NCBI RefSeq assembly: GCF_021502575.1
Contig: NZ_JAKFGN010000002.1
Location: 992,001-1,056,000, forward strand
Direction: 5' to 3'
DNA length: 64,000 nucleotides
Source: Bradyrhizobium sp. G127
GTDB taxonomy: Bacteria; Pseudomonadota; Alphaproteobacteria; Rhizobiales; Xanthobacteraceae
The position numbers were made by a program, and so were the translations under genes. Position 1 is the first letter of the stretch. The number at the start of each line of letters is the position of its first letter. Positions 17,160 through 25,584 of the stretch are shown here, one piece after another. The notes beneath the pieces were generated by a model, which saw only the letters and a program-made list of their open reading frames with translations, did no database searches and had not been told where the DNA came from.

Positions 17160-17438
17160 TCAGCAGGACGGCCGGCGCGAAATGAAAGTAGCGGTATCCT
17201 GCTTTTCTATGTTCCTAAAAACGAGGTAGCCGCTCAAAAGAAAAAACAGCACCACGCCGCCCCGCCCGAGCGATACCACGTGATAGGATGCATCGCCCAG
17301 CGCTACCCGGGCGGGAATAAAGTGCCCTAAGTTGACCATCAATATCGCGATCCCGCGCAACGCGTCGAGCGAAGGAATTCGATTAACATTAGGATCTGAC
17401 GGCAACGATTTCACGCACTCTCTGCCATTAAAGATCAT
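17160..17438 (-). pseudogene. N-terminal remnant of an acyltransferase-3 (OafA/YrhL) gene
   Basis: 92 residues with the family's first half: IPSLDALRGIAILMVNLGHF (with the arginine and histidine of the catalytic region), then GRGGVVLFFLLSGYLVFRNIEKQDTATFISRR, where full-length proteins (350-400 residues) continue with ILPAY-like sequence. Here the frame ends at PSC and the following 170 bases show no continuation in any frame that I could see. Probably a deletion remnant at an island junction; compare the intact acyltransferase at 38,946. Confidence 0.65.
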
Positions 17439-17655
17439 TCTCAGATGGTCTCTTCACTACGCGGATCGAGATTTATCGCACAGATTTCTTTCACGTCGCA
17501 GGCTGCCGATCCGATTTTAGCTACATATTGCAGCAAAGACGCCGCTACCCGCAGATCGGCCAAGAATCACGAAGATTCATCTGCCGGAAGTAGCGGAACC
17601 GGCGAGCTTCGCAAAAATTCTCCTAGTTGGTCAGAGCCACTCTGAATGAGCCCAA

Positions 17656-17913
17656 TCATTCACAGCCGGGTTTACTTCGCAAACGCACCCCCGGCCCTTT
17701 GCTTCCTCCAAGAAACTCAATTCCGGCAGAGTCAAAGGCGGCGCGCAATTTTTGAACAGTGTCCTCCCGCCCTCCTAATTCACCATCCTCTGATTCCAGC
17801 CGCTTAACAGTTGGAACGGACACTGCAGCTCTCTTCGCGAGATCCTCTTGGGACCAGCTCAACAAAGCTCGCGCCGCTTTGATTTGCCTAATTGATACTT
17901 TTAGTATTGACAC
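17656..17913 (-). CDS. Xre/Cro-type HTH repressor
   Basis: 85 residues. IRQIKAARALLSWSQEDLAKRAAVSVPTVKRLESEDGEL is a clear lambda-repressor-like HTH from residue 8 to about 45, followed by AAFDSAGIEFLGG, a tail common in small Xre proteins of alphaproteobacteria. The GTG start at 17913 puts one copy of the twin palindrome inside codons 3-6. It is divergent from the YqaJ-type exonuclease, the layout of a phage or integrative-element control switch. Confidence 0.8.
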   Translation of the reverse strand: MSILKVSIRQIKAARALLSWSQEDLAKRAAVSVPTVKRLESEDGELGGREDTVQKLRAAFDSAGIEFLGGSKGPGVRLRSKPGCE

Positions 17914-17941
17914 ACATGCTCCGAATAGATACTTTTAGTAT
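17895..17941. promoter_or_regulatory. Twin palindromic operators ATACT-TTT-AGTAT
   Basis: Two identical 13-base inverted repeats, ATACTTTTAGTAT, at 17895-17907 and 17929-17941, spaced 34 bases start to start (about three helical turns, same DNA face). One overlaps the start of the Xre gene, the other lies in front of the exonuclease gene. They are the natural binding sites for the Xre protein and would control both divergent transcripts. Confidence 0.62.
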
Positions 17942-17981
17942 CGCTATATCGATGGTGCGATCTAAGAAGGAGTTTCTAAAT

Positions 17982-18806
17982 ATGGCTACAAGAGAACAAA
18001 CAAAACGACAAGATCGGCGGAATTTCATAGGCGGCTCGGATGCCCGTGTCATCATGGGGAAGAACGAAAAGGCCCTACTGCAACTTTGGAAGGAGAAGCG
18101 AGGCGAGGTCGCTGGCCCGGATCTCTCGGGTGAGTTGATCGTCCAATTGGGGCTGGTGACGGAGGACCTCAATCGGCGCTGGTTTGAGCGTCAGTCAGGG
18201 CATCGCATCGTGGCCGTCCAGCGCCACGCCATTCATCGGGCGTTTCCCTGGATGGCGGCTACCCTCGACGGGCTGGTGGATGCAACCGGCGCGGTGTTCG
18301 AGGCCAAGTTCATGCTGCCATGGTCGTTCTCGGAAGGGGCGGCCGCCGAGAAACATATGGCCCAGCTTCAGCACAACATGTTGGTCGCCGAGACCAAGAT
18401 GTCGGTGCTGTCGATCATCAATGGTGGCGGAAAATGGGTCGAACTCGCGATCGAGGCCGATCCGATTTACCAAACCGTCCTGATCGCCGCAGAAAAGGCC
18501 TTCTGGCGCGCGGTCAAGACGGGTGAGCCACCGGCACTGTTCGACTGCGAGCCACCCAAGCCGCGGATTGAAGCTGTCCGGGTGGTCGATATGAACGCCT
18601 CCAACTCCTGGGCCGAGTTTGCATCCCTCTACCTTGAAACACGCAACGCCCATCTCTCCCACGAGCGGGCCAAGGGTGAGCTCAAAGTACTGATGCCGGA
18701 GGACGCCAAGGAAGCCATGGGGCATGGCATCCGCGCCAAACGCTCCAAATCTGGGGCGGTGACCTTTGATCTGGTCGACATGGAGCGCGCCCATGCATCG
18801 CTCTAG
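17982..18806 (+). CDS. YqaJ-type viral recombinase (lambda exonuclease-like)
   Basis: About 274 residues from the ATG at 17982, chosen because AAGGAG lies ten bases upstream. [32 protein letters not shown] is the N-terminal GxSD motif of YqaJ proteins. The nuclease core has [16 protein letters not shown] (catalytic Glu), the Asp in [26 protein letters not shown] (D...ExK), and [19 protein letters not shown]. These 5'-3' exonucleases resect DNA ends for an annealing protein. The next gene, an ERF annealase, overlaps it by 14 bases, so the pair forms a Red-like recombination unit. Confidence 0.88.
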   Translation: MATREQTKRQDRRNFIGGSDARVIMGKNEKALLQLWKEKRGEVAGPDLSGELIVQLGLVTEDLNRRWFERQSGHRIVAVQRHAIHRAFPWMAATLDGLVDATGAVFEAKFMLPWSFSEGAAAEKHMAQLQHNMLVAETKMSVLSIINGGGKWVELAIEADPIYQTVLIAAEKAFWRAVKTGEPPALFDCEPPKPRIEAVRVVDMNASNSWAEFASLYLETRNAHLSHERAKGELKVLMPEDAKEAMGHGIRAKRSKSGAVTFDLVDMERAHASL

Positions 18807-20064
18807 TGAAAGCGTGGCCGCGATCGCGACCGCTCTGGCCAAGGCCCAGACCGAACTCACCAACCCGGAAAAATCCATGGTTGGCATGATCCATCACAAT
18901 AATCGCGGCGATAATCCCCAGACGTTTCGTTATGCGTCGCTGTCGAGTGGTCTCGAGATTGTTCGCAAAACCTTAGGTGGCCAGCAAATTGCCGTTGCCC
19001 AAACCACCGACATCGACCAGGCGAATGGTTTGGTCAATCTGACTACAATCCTGATGCACACCTCCGGGGAATGGATTTCGTCGGACTGGCCGGTCTGCCA
19101 GCTGTCGGACGCCGCCGCGCCGCGACGAATGGGAGCGGCACTGACCTACGCGCGGCGCTATGCCTTGTTCACGCTGGTTGGCATCGCGGGAGAAGATGAT
19201 CTGGACACGCCCGATCTCCAAAATTCTGAAGTAAATCGGAAAATTGAATCTGCTGCCAACTATCAGAATGGAAATTCTCAACATGCTGGCGCCTCTACGG
19301 GGCCCGCGGCTTTGAGTAAAACGCAAGCGGCTGTTGCTAGGGACGCACTGGATGTCGACGCTTCATGCTCAATGCGGCTTCAAGTTCAATCTAACATCGA
19401 TACATTGACCACGATCGAAGATCTGCAGGCGTGCGCCACAGATATTCTCAAAGCAAAAAACCGCCTCGTGGCGAGCGATGCCAAGCTGATAGAACTAGCA
19501 TTCACGGACAAGATGGCTGCGCTTCAAGATCAAGCACCGGGCACAAATACCTTCCCTTCGATCTTGGACAGCACGCCGAGCGACGATACTCAATCAACGT
19601 CTCGGTATACTTCCGGATCGGTCGGACCACCGAAGGAGAAGAGAAAGAAGCTAGGGAAAAGGAAACGCAGTGGAAGCGGAGAGAGCTTCGTTCCCATTCC
19701 AGTGGTTGTTGAAACTATCTCAACAGAACCGTTCGTCGATACAACCGAAAAGCCGAAGATCGACAAGAGCGAGCTTGCACTCAGCGAGCCTCGACGACAT
19801 CGCGACAAAGCCCACTTGCGGTTTGTCGCCTCGCAGCCTTGTTTGATCTGTGAACGATCTCCCTCCGACGCCCATCATTTACGGTTTGCTCAACCCCGGG
19901 CCATGTCTCGCAAGACCAGCGATGAGTTTACGGTGCCCCTGTGTCGAGCTCATCATCGGGAAAATCATTGCTTCGGTGACGAGCGCGCTTGGTGGCAGAG
20001 GGTTAACCTCGATCCAATCGAGGTTTCGCGAAAGCTTTGGATCTCAACAAGAGGTTTAAAATAA
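18793..20064 (+). CDS. ERF-family single-strand annealing protein with C-terminal HNH-like zinc domain
   Basis: About 423 residues from the ATG at 18793. Residues 8 to about 140 form an ERF domain: [53 protein letters not shown] and [27 protein letters not shown] low-complexity linker follows with a basic stretch ([12 protein letters not shown]). The last 75 residues carry [14 protein letters not shown] and [12 protein letters not shown], a C-x2-C...HH...C-x2-HH pattern like DUF968/HNH nucleases. The fusion would put annealing and DNA nicking or binding in one chain. Homologues of this fusion are, from memory, found in rhizobial genomes. Confidence 0.85.
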   Translation: MHRSSESVAAIATALAKAQTELTNPEKSMVGMIHHNNRGDNPQTFRYASLSSGLEIVRKTLGGQQIAVAQTTDIDQANGLVNLTTILMHTSGEWISSDWPVCQLSDAAAPRRMGAALTYARRYALFTLVGIAGEDDLDTPDLQNSEVNRKIESAANYQNGNSQHAGASTGPAALSKTQAAVARDALDVDASCSMRLQVQSNIDTLTTIEDLQACATDILKAKNRLVASDAKLIELAFTDKMAALQDQAPGTNTFPSILDSTPSDDTQSTSRYTSGSVGPPKEKRKKLGKRKRSGSGESFVPIPVVVETISTEPFVDTTEKPKIDKSELALSEPRRHRDKAHLRFVASQPCLICERSPSDAHHLRFAQPRAMSRKTSDEFTVPLCRAHHRENHCFGDERAWWQRVNLDPIEVSRKLWISTRGLK

Positions 20065-20140
20065 GTACGCATCGGTTACCTCCAACAAGCCGCAGCCGCC
20101 ATCAAACCAATCATGCCGATCTTGGTATTCGTCTTTGGAA

Positions 20141-20157
20141 CTCTTACTCAGTAAGAG
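20141..20157. promoter_or_regulatory. 17-base perfect palindrome between convergent genes
   Basis: CTCTTACT-C-AGTAAGAG, arms of 8 bases, lies between the ends of the ERF gene and the second Xre gene. There is no T-run, so it is not a classical terminator; it could be a protein site or a recombination site. Confidence 0.35.
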
Positions 20158-20170
20158 AGGGCCGCGCTGG

Positions 20171-20515
20171 TTACTTCGCTTTCCGCTTCTTATGACGTGC
20201 GGCCAGGCCATCTACCAGCACGAGCACCGTCTCCAACTCTCCCTCGCTCAAAACCTGAGCCGCGGCACGCAGTCGATCGAACAGAAGGGAGTGCCGGGAT
20301 GGCTTCTCTGAGCATTCGCCAAAACCCAGAAGATCATTCGGCGTCGTATTCAAGACCTTTGCGATACGAATAAGTGTGGCCAGATCGGGTTCTCGATTGT
20401 CTTGAACATAATGACCGTACCGGCGCTCGCTCAGTTGGGCTCGATGGGCAACATCCGCACTGCTCAATCCCAACTGAGCGGCAGCTTCCCGAAGCTTTTT
20501 CCCAAACACCTTCAT
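20171..20515 (-). CDS. Xre/Cro-type HTH regulator
   Basis: 114 residues from the ATG at 20515. MKVFGKKLREAAAQLGLSSADVAHRAQLSERRYGHYVQDNREPDLATLIRIAKVLNTTPNDLLGFG is a full HTH_3 domain of the phage CI type with the DL(L)GFG end. A short C-terminal helix pair (LLFDRLRAAAQVLSEGELETVLVLVDGLA) and a basic tail follow. It faces the WbpV-like gene and overlaps palindromes at its own start, implying autoregulation and perhaps control of the O-antigen gene downstream of the divergent promoter region. Confidence 0.85.
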   Translation of the reverse strand: MKVFGKKLREAAAQLGLSSADVAHRAQLSERRYGHYVQDNREPDLATLIRIAKVLNTTPNDLLGFGECSEKPSRHSLLFDRLRAAAQVLSEGELETVLVLVDGLAARHKKRKAK

Positions 20516-20516
20516 C

Positions 20517-20591
20517 GGAACAAAGTGTTCCGGAGGACTTGAACAGTCCACGTACGTTTTGTACGTTATATAGAGACCATTTTGTACCTAA
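20517..20591. promoter_or_regulatory. Operator-like palindromes between the Xre gene and the WbpV-like gene
   Basis: Two inverted repeats are seen: GGAACA-AAG-TGTTCC (20517-20531), two bases ahead of the Xre start codon, and ACGTAC-GTTTT-GTACGT (20550-20566). The latter is partly repeated as TTTTGTACGTTA (20557-20568) and TTTTGTACCTAA (20580-20591). They fit autoregulatory operators and a promoter region; no single -10/-35 pair is convincing. Confidence 0.42.
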
Positions 20592-20656
20592 CGGTCTAGG
20601 ACACAGGTCCATCAAATCGGTTCGCGATTCATTCCTTCATAGAGGACATTCAAAGA

Positions 20657-21568
20657 TTGTCTCGCAAGAAAATTCTAGTGACTGGCGCGAGCGGGTTCTT
20701 GGGAAAGCATCTCGTGCCATTCCTTGTGCAGAACGGCTACGCGGTCAGAGCCGCAACTAGATTTCCGGACGCTGTACCGCAGGACCCGCAGGTCGAAAGC
20801 GTCCGAGTCGTTGACTTTACCAGAGCAGAAGTGGACTGGGCACCACTGGTCGAGGGCATCGATTCCATCGTCCATCTGGCCGGTGCGGCTCATACCCTGG
20901 TCACAGACGAAACCTATAATACAGTAAATCACCTCGCGACCAGGTCGTTAGCAATTACGGCCGCTAAAACAGGTGTGCATTTCATTCAAGTTTCATCGAT
21001 CGCTGCTCAATCTGGTCCTATTTCAGCAAGCATTTTGACCGAACAAGATGTGCCAACGCCGGTGAATGCTTATGGTATCTCAAAGTTGCTCGCTGAAATC
21101 GCAGTGCGTGATAGCGGCGTACCTTTTACGATCCTGAGGCCGGTAGTTGTTTACGGGCCTGGTGCAAAAGGAAATTTTGAGACGGTCGAGAAGATTGCGC
21201 GCTTGCCGTTACCGCTGCCGGTCGGTGCACTCGAAAGCCGTCGATCCGTTTTATCAATCGAAAATTTTTGCTCAGCTGTTTTAACGGCAAAGAATGTCGA
21301 TCAAGCGGTCGGTGAGACCTTTATCGTATCGGATCCAAATCCAGTGACCCTTGCGGAGATTGTACAAGAGATCCGGCGACGCAACCATCGGCAATCTAAC
21401 GTCTTTTCTGTTCGCCCGTTCTGGCTAGCATGGACTCTTACCGCTATGGGAAAAGCCGACCTTTGGGACCGGATTGGGCAATCACTCGTTGCAAGCCCAG
21501 CAAAATTGATGGCGGTCGGCTGGAGCCCGGCTCCATCGAAATTTGCTGCACGTCCAAATACGGCATAG
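20657..21568 (+). CDS. NAD-dependent sugar epimerase/reductase (WbpV-like)
   Basis: 303 residues of extended SDR fold: ILVTGASGFLGKHLV at the N-terminus, VHLAGAAH, VSSIAAQSG and the catalytic YGISK. C-terminal GETFIVSDPNPVTLAEIVQEIRRR fits the sugar-nucleotide binding half. This is the type usually paired with a WecA/WbpL-like transferase and a WbpM-like dehydratase, where WbpV reduces the 4-keto intermediate to UDP-QuiNAc or UDP-FucNAc; both partners are within 7 kb. TTG start with GAGGA ten bases upstream. AT-richer than the genes to its right. Confidence 0.86.
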   Translation: MSRKKILVTGASGFLGKHLVPFLVQNGYAVRAATRFPDAVPQDPQVESVRVVDFTRAEVDWAPLVEGIDSIVHLAGAAHTLVTDETYNTVNHLATRSLAITAAKTGVHFIQVSSIAAQSGPISASILTEQDVPTPVNAYGISKLLAEIAVRDSGVPFTILRPVVVYGPGAKGNFETVEKIARLPLPLPVGALESRRSVLSIENFCSAVLTAKNVDQAVGETFIVSDPNPVTLAEIVQEIRRRNHRQSNVFSVRPFWLAWTLTAMGKADLWDRIGQSLVASPAKLMAVGWSPAPSKFAARPNTA

Positions 21569-21918
21569 GGCTACATTCTTAGTCTGCTTGGCTTAAAGGA
21601 CCGAATTCCATTACAGTTGCTCTGAAATGAATATTATTCCTCATTGACCTCCACTTAGCTATAGACACCTTCGCGCCCGCCATTAGCTAAGTCATCCCTG
21701 TTTAAGCAACCAGCGGTTTCCCCTATAGCGAAGCTTATACGCATTGCAAATGTGGACCCTCCATTTCGTTGCCGGGCAACTAAGGCGGTACTGGACGATT
21801 GAGTGTCGATGATATGGATACCGGCTAATGGGTGAATTCGCTTTTCAACGTTCCGGTACAATTGATAAGGATCATGGGATAGCAAAAAGTAAGAATCCCA
21901 AGTGAACAAAGTTATCTT
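21569..21918. other. Intergenic region without a supported gene
   Basis: 350 AT-rich bases between the WbpV-like and GT4 genes. I see only a 13-base palindrome GTTGCC-G-GGCAAC (21768-21780). An 84-codon minus-strand open frame has no recognisable features. The region marks the change from AT-richer to GC-rich DNA. Confidence 0.5.
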
Positions 21919-23046
21919 ATGAAACCCATCCTAATTTACGTGGCTTCGGAGGATTGGGCTTTTGTCTCTCATCGTCTTCCAATGGCCCGGGCCGCGCGCG
22001 ATGCGGGCTTCGATGTTCATGTAGCAACTTCGGTGGGATCGAGTGCCGATGCCATCCGCGCCGAAGGATTTACGATTCATCCAATACCGTTCCGGCGTGG
22101 CGGCCTGTCGCCGCTTAGTGCGATTTCGACCATCCTGGCGCTCCGAAAGATCAAACGCACGCTCTCGCCATCCATCGTACATCATGTGGGCATGCAGATC
22201 TGCGTGCTGGGAGGAATCTCATCCCTCGGAATGACGACGCCCCAGGTCAATGCGATGACCGGACTCGGCTATGCTTTTACATCGACAACGGCCAGAGCTC
22301 TCCTTCTTCGCATCGTGATCGCGGTTGCATTGCGATTCCTGCTGAATCGGGATCACGCCATATTCCTGGTTCAGAATCCGGATGACCGCGCCGCGCTCGA
22401 GACGATTGGGATCGATCCCAATCGTCTCGTCCGCATTCCCGGTTCAGGTGTCGATACAGACAAACTGCTGCCGATGCCCGAGCCTGCCGGCCCAATAACA
22501 GTCGGATTTGCCGGGCGGCTTTTGACCAGCAAGGGCATTCGCGCCCTAGTTGGCGCGCACCGGATTCTGCGCGCACTCGGCGTGGACGTTCGCCTGCGCA
22601 TCGCCGGAGATCCCGATCTGGCCAATCCTGATTCCGTTTCCTTCGAAGACGCAAAGCAATGGAACAACGAGCCCGGCATCACGTGGCTCGGCCATGTTTA
22701 CGACATTACCTCGCTGTGGCGGGACTCTCATATCGCAGCACTGCCCTCCCACCGCGAGGGGCTGCCGAAAAGTCTGCTCGAAGCGGCGGCCTGTGCCCGG
22801 CCCCTTATCGCCACGGACGCACCAGGTTGCCGGGAAATCGCGATCCACGACCAGACTGGCCTGTTGGTGCCGATCGAAAATCCGCAAGCACTCGCCGATG
22901 CGATTGGCAAACTGGCGACCTCGCCGGAATTGCGAATGCGCTACGGCGCGGCGGCCCGGCGGCTCGTCGTCGAGAAGATGTCTGCACAGGCGATCGGCGC
23001 AGCAATCGTCGATCTTTACAACGAACAAATTCAGCGGACGAGTTGA
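21919..23046 (+). CDS. Glycosyltransferase family 4
   Basis: 375 residues, GT-B fold. N-terminal domain starts ILIYVASEDWAFVSHRLPMARAARDAGFDVHVAT; the C-terminal nucleotide-sugar domain has VGFAGRLLTSKGIRALVGA, WLGHVYDITSLWRDSHIAALPSHREGLPKSLLEAAACARPLIATDAPGCREI with the ExxxxxxxE catalytic-region motif, and NGLLVP-like TGLLVPIENPQALADAI. It is closest in kind to O-antigen transferases that follow WbpV in Pseudomonas-like loci; it presumably adds the next sugar to the lipid-linked QuiNAc/FucNAc. Confidence 0.92.
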   Translation: MKPILIYVASEDWAFVSHRLPMARAARDAGFDVHVATSVGSSADAIRAEGFTIHPIPFRRGGLSPLSAISTILALRKIKRTLSPSIVHHVGMQICVLGGISSLGMTTPQVNAMTGLGYAFTSTTARALLLRIVIAVALRFLLNRDHAIFLVQNPDDRAALETIGIDPNRLVRIPGSGVDTDKLLPMPEPAGPITVGFAGRLLTSKGIRALVGAHRILRALGVDVRLRIAGDPDLANPDSVSFEDAKQWNNEPGITWLGHVYDITSLWRDSHIAALPSHREGLPKSLLEAAACARPLIATDAPGCREIAIHDQTGLLVPIENPQALADAIGKLATSPELRMRYGAAARRLVVEKMSAQAIGAAIVDLYNEQIQRTS

Positions 23047-23083
23047 CGCCTTAACGTCCGTCGCCGACGGAATTCAGGCCAGG

Positions 23084-23449
23084 TCAGAAGGGCGAGAACC
23101 TGCGGGCTTCGCATTTATCGTTAATCACGGCTGGCCGCCAGTTTGCAACGGTTTCACCTTTCAGGAAGAATGTGAAATAGCGCAACTCAGAGCCGGCGCT
23201 TCCGCGCGAGCACACCGTCCACTTTTCGGGCCCGGACTGTGCCTCGTTCGGTCCGACGTCAGAAACCTCGGAACGGTTGACGTCCTTCATCGACTGCGTG
23301 ATCTGGTGGATCCGTTCGAAGATGATTTTCTGTTGTCTTGAATCGGGTTCGGGATCCGGCTGAACCGAATCCTGCACATCGAAAAAGAATGTGCACCCCC
23401 CAAGCAATACAGTCGCAAGCAGCAACTGAAGCCACCGCACAGCTACCAA
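23084..23449 (-). CDS. Small putative lipoprotein
   Basis: 121 residues. The N-terminus WLQLLLATVLLGGCTFFF is a type II signal peptide with lipobox LGGC, so the mature protein should be lipid-anchored. The rest is hydrophilic with two later cysteines (KWTVCSRGS, NDKCEAR) that could form a disulphide. Start codon is TTG 23449 or GTG 23440. It points against its neighbours. No family recognised. Confidence 0.68.
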   Translation of the reverse strand: MVAVRWLQLLLATVLLGGCTFFFDVQDSVQPDPEPDSRQQKIIFERIHQITQSMKDVNRSEVSDVGPNEAQSGPEKWTVCSRGSAGSELRYFTFFLKGETVANWRPAVINDKCEARRFSPF

Positions 23450-23702
23450 TGATGCTCACTCCCGCCTGTCCGAGTATCTTACTATCGCTTTGAAGCTTCC
23501 ATGAAAAGTGGCATCCGGGACTTGAAAAAGCGCTGCTGCATACAGGAGTATTCCAGGCGGACATTTCCGAAGAACATATCCCAAACACATATCGTGAGAA
23601 GGGGCGCGCCGCCCGAGGACGTTGTCACTCCTCACCGGTTTGATTAAACACCTTACACGACCGTGTTCCCTGAAACTCTTCATCCCAGCCTCGTGGAATC
23701 TC

Positions 23703-24551
23703 ATGTCCGACCGTCCGTCCAGCAATATCGATCCTGCGGTCGCTGCGGGATTCGGTCACGAATGGTCGACCTTCCGTCAGGGAGAGGATAGTTTTTCCAC
23801 GGAAGACCGAAGGGCTATTTTCGAGTCCTATTTTCATATTTTCCCATGGGACTGTTTGCCGGCTAACTCCGTCGGAATGGATGTCGGATGCGGCAGCGGC
23901 CGCTGGTCGGTGATGGTGGCGCCCCGCGTCGGCCATCTTCATCTGCTTGACGCCAGCCCCGATGCGTTGAACGTCGCGCGCGCGAATCTGGCGGCAACGC
24001 AAAATGTGACCTTTCATCATGCCAGCGTTGGGGAACTTCCCCTGCCAGATGGATCGCTTGATTTCGCGTTTTCGCTCGGGGTGCTGCATCATGTCCCCGA
24101 TACGCAGGCCGCAATCCGCGAAATATCAACCAAGCTTAAGCCGGGCGCGCCATTCCTGATCTATCTCTATTATGCGCTAGATAACCGACCAGCCTGGTAT
24201 CGCGCGCTGTGGAAGTTCAGCAATGTTTTCCGCGTCGTGATCTCGAAGCTCCCGGAAAAGCCGCGCCTGTGGATCAGCCAGATCATCGCTGTGTTCGTAT
24301 ACTGGCCACTGGCTCGCTTGGCGGCTCTTGTCGAACGGCTGGGATTTTCCGCTGCTGCCCTGCCGCTGGAGTCCTACAAGCATCGCGCCTTTTATGTCAT
24401 GCGAACGGATGCCTATGACCGGTTTTGCACCCGCCTCGAACAGCGCTTCACGCGCGGGCAAATCCGGGACATGCTGACCGCCGCTGAGTTTCAGGACATT
24501 CATTTCTCAGATTGCGTACCCTACTGGTGCGCGGTCGGCATTAAGCGCTGA
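23703..24551 (+). CDS. Class I SAM-dependent methyltransferase
   Basis: About 282 residues from the ATG at 23703. FGHEWSTFRQGEDSFSTEDRRAIFESYF is a lead-in typical of Methyltransf_11 proteins in O-antigen clusters. Motif I VGMDVGCGSGRWSVMVAPR, acidic LHLLDASPDAL, and LDFAFSLGVLHHVPDTQAAIREI follow. The C-terminal half has a hydrophobic stretch (LWISQIIAVFVYWPLARLAALVE). It stops 18 bases before the WecA-like gene and is probably co-transcribed with it; O-methylation of a glycan sugar is the likely role. Confidence 0.87.
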   Translation: MSDRPSSNIDPAVAAGFGHEWSTFRQGEDSFSTEDRRAIFESYFHIFPWDCLPANSVGMDVGCGSGRWSVMVAPRVGHLHLLDASPDALNVARANLAATQNVTFHHASVGELPLPDGSLDFAFSLGVLHHVPDTQAAIREISTKLKPGAPFLIYLYYALDNRPAWYRALWKFSNVFRVVISKLPEKPRLWISQIIAVFVYWPLARLAALVERLGFSAAALPLESYKHRAFYVMRTDAYDRFCTRLEQRFTRGQIRDMLTAAEFQDIHFSDCVPYWCAVGIKR

Positions 24552-24569
24552 GCGGGTAATCCTCACTTT

Positions 24570-25583
24570 ATGAATTCATTGCTCATCATCACGACTTCAC
24601 TTGTCGCTTGCGTCATTTGCGCGATTCTTGTCGTGCTGCTTCGTCCTCTTCTCCAGCGCTATGCGCTGGCGCGACCGAACGCACGCTCGTCGCACAGCGT
24701 GCCGACGCCGCAGGGCGGCGGTGTGGCCGTGGTCGCTGCAACCATCGTGTCGGTGATTCTATCGGCATACTTTTTCGGCGCAGTGTCCGATCCGGCTCTG
24801 CTGACGGTCTTTGCCGCAGCGATCCTGCTCGCAGGCGTCGGCGCCTATGACGACCTGCGCACGATGCCTGTCCTGCCGCGTCTTCTGCTGCAAGCGGTCG
24901 CAGTCGGCATCGTTGTGGCGACCCTGCCGGAGGACTTCCGGCTCGTTTCGATGTTGCCGGTGTGGATCGAACGCGCCTTGTTCCTGATTGGCGGACTGTG
25001 GTTTGTCAATCTTGTCAACTTCATGGACGGCCTCGACTGGATGACGGTCGCGGAAGTCGTTCCCGTAACGGCGGCGCTGGCGCTGTTCGGCTTTTATGGG
25101 CAGCTACCTGTGGGCCCGACGCTGGTGGCGCTCGCACTCTGCGGCGCAATGGTAGGTTTCGCACCGTTCAACAGACCCGTGGCAAAACTGTTTCTCGGCG
25201 ATGTCGGCAGCCTCCCGATAGGCGTGCTGCTGGGATGGTGCTTGCTGCAGCTTGCCGAAAGCGGACATCTGGTCGCGGCGCTGCTTTTGCCGCTCTACTA
25301 TCTCGCCGATGCGACGATCACGCTTCTGAACCGCCTGATGAAGGGTGAAACGGTCTGGGTCGCCCATCGCTCCCATTTCTATCAGCAGGCGACCGGTAAT
25401 GGCTTCAGCGTGATGCAGGTCGTCGGCGAGGTTTTCATTCTGAATGTCTTTCTCGCCATGCTCGCCGCGGCCTCGATCTGGTTGAAATCACCGTATGTTG
25501 AAGGAATGACGCTGGCGGTCGGCATCGGCGCCGTCGCGCTCGTGCTCAGCCGATTTTCCCGGCCGCGTGAACCGCTGCGGTAG
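24570..25583 (+). CDS. Polyprenyl-phosphate HexNAc-1-phosphate transferase (WecA/WbpL/MraY family)
   Basis: 337 residues, about ten membrane helices. Family motifs in order: RPNARSSHSVPTPQGGGVAV, AYDDLRTMP (the DD pair), FVNLVNFMDGLDWMT, and KLFLGDVGSLPIGVLLGW; the histidine motif appears as WVAHRSHFYQQA. It starts O-unit synthesis by moving a sugar-1-phosphate onto undecaprenyl phosphate at the inner membrane. With the WbpV- and WbpM-like genes nearby, UDP-QuiNAc or UDP-FucNAc is the probable donor. It ends one base from the convergent WbpM-type gene. Confidence 0.92.
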   Translation: MNSLLIITTSLVACVICAILVVLLRPLLQRYALARPNARSSHSVPTPQGGGVAVVAATIVSVILSAYFFGAVSDPALLTVFAAAILLAGVGAYDDLRTMPVLPRLLLQAVAVGIVVATLPEDFRLVSMLPVWIERALFLIGGLWFVNLVNFMDGLDWMTVAEVVPVTAALALFGFYGQLPVGPTLVALALCGAMVGFAPFNRPVAKLFLGDVGSLPIGVLLGWCLLQLAESGHLVAALLLPLYYLADATITLLNRLMKGETVWVAHRSHFYQQATGNGFSVMQVVGEVFILNVFLAMLAAASIWLKSPYVEGMTLAVGIGAVALVLSRFSRPREPLR

Positions 25584-25584
25584 A

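Noticed and set aside
21655-21909. 84-codon minus-strand open frame
   Set aside because: No ribosome site or domain, in an AT-rich gap.
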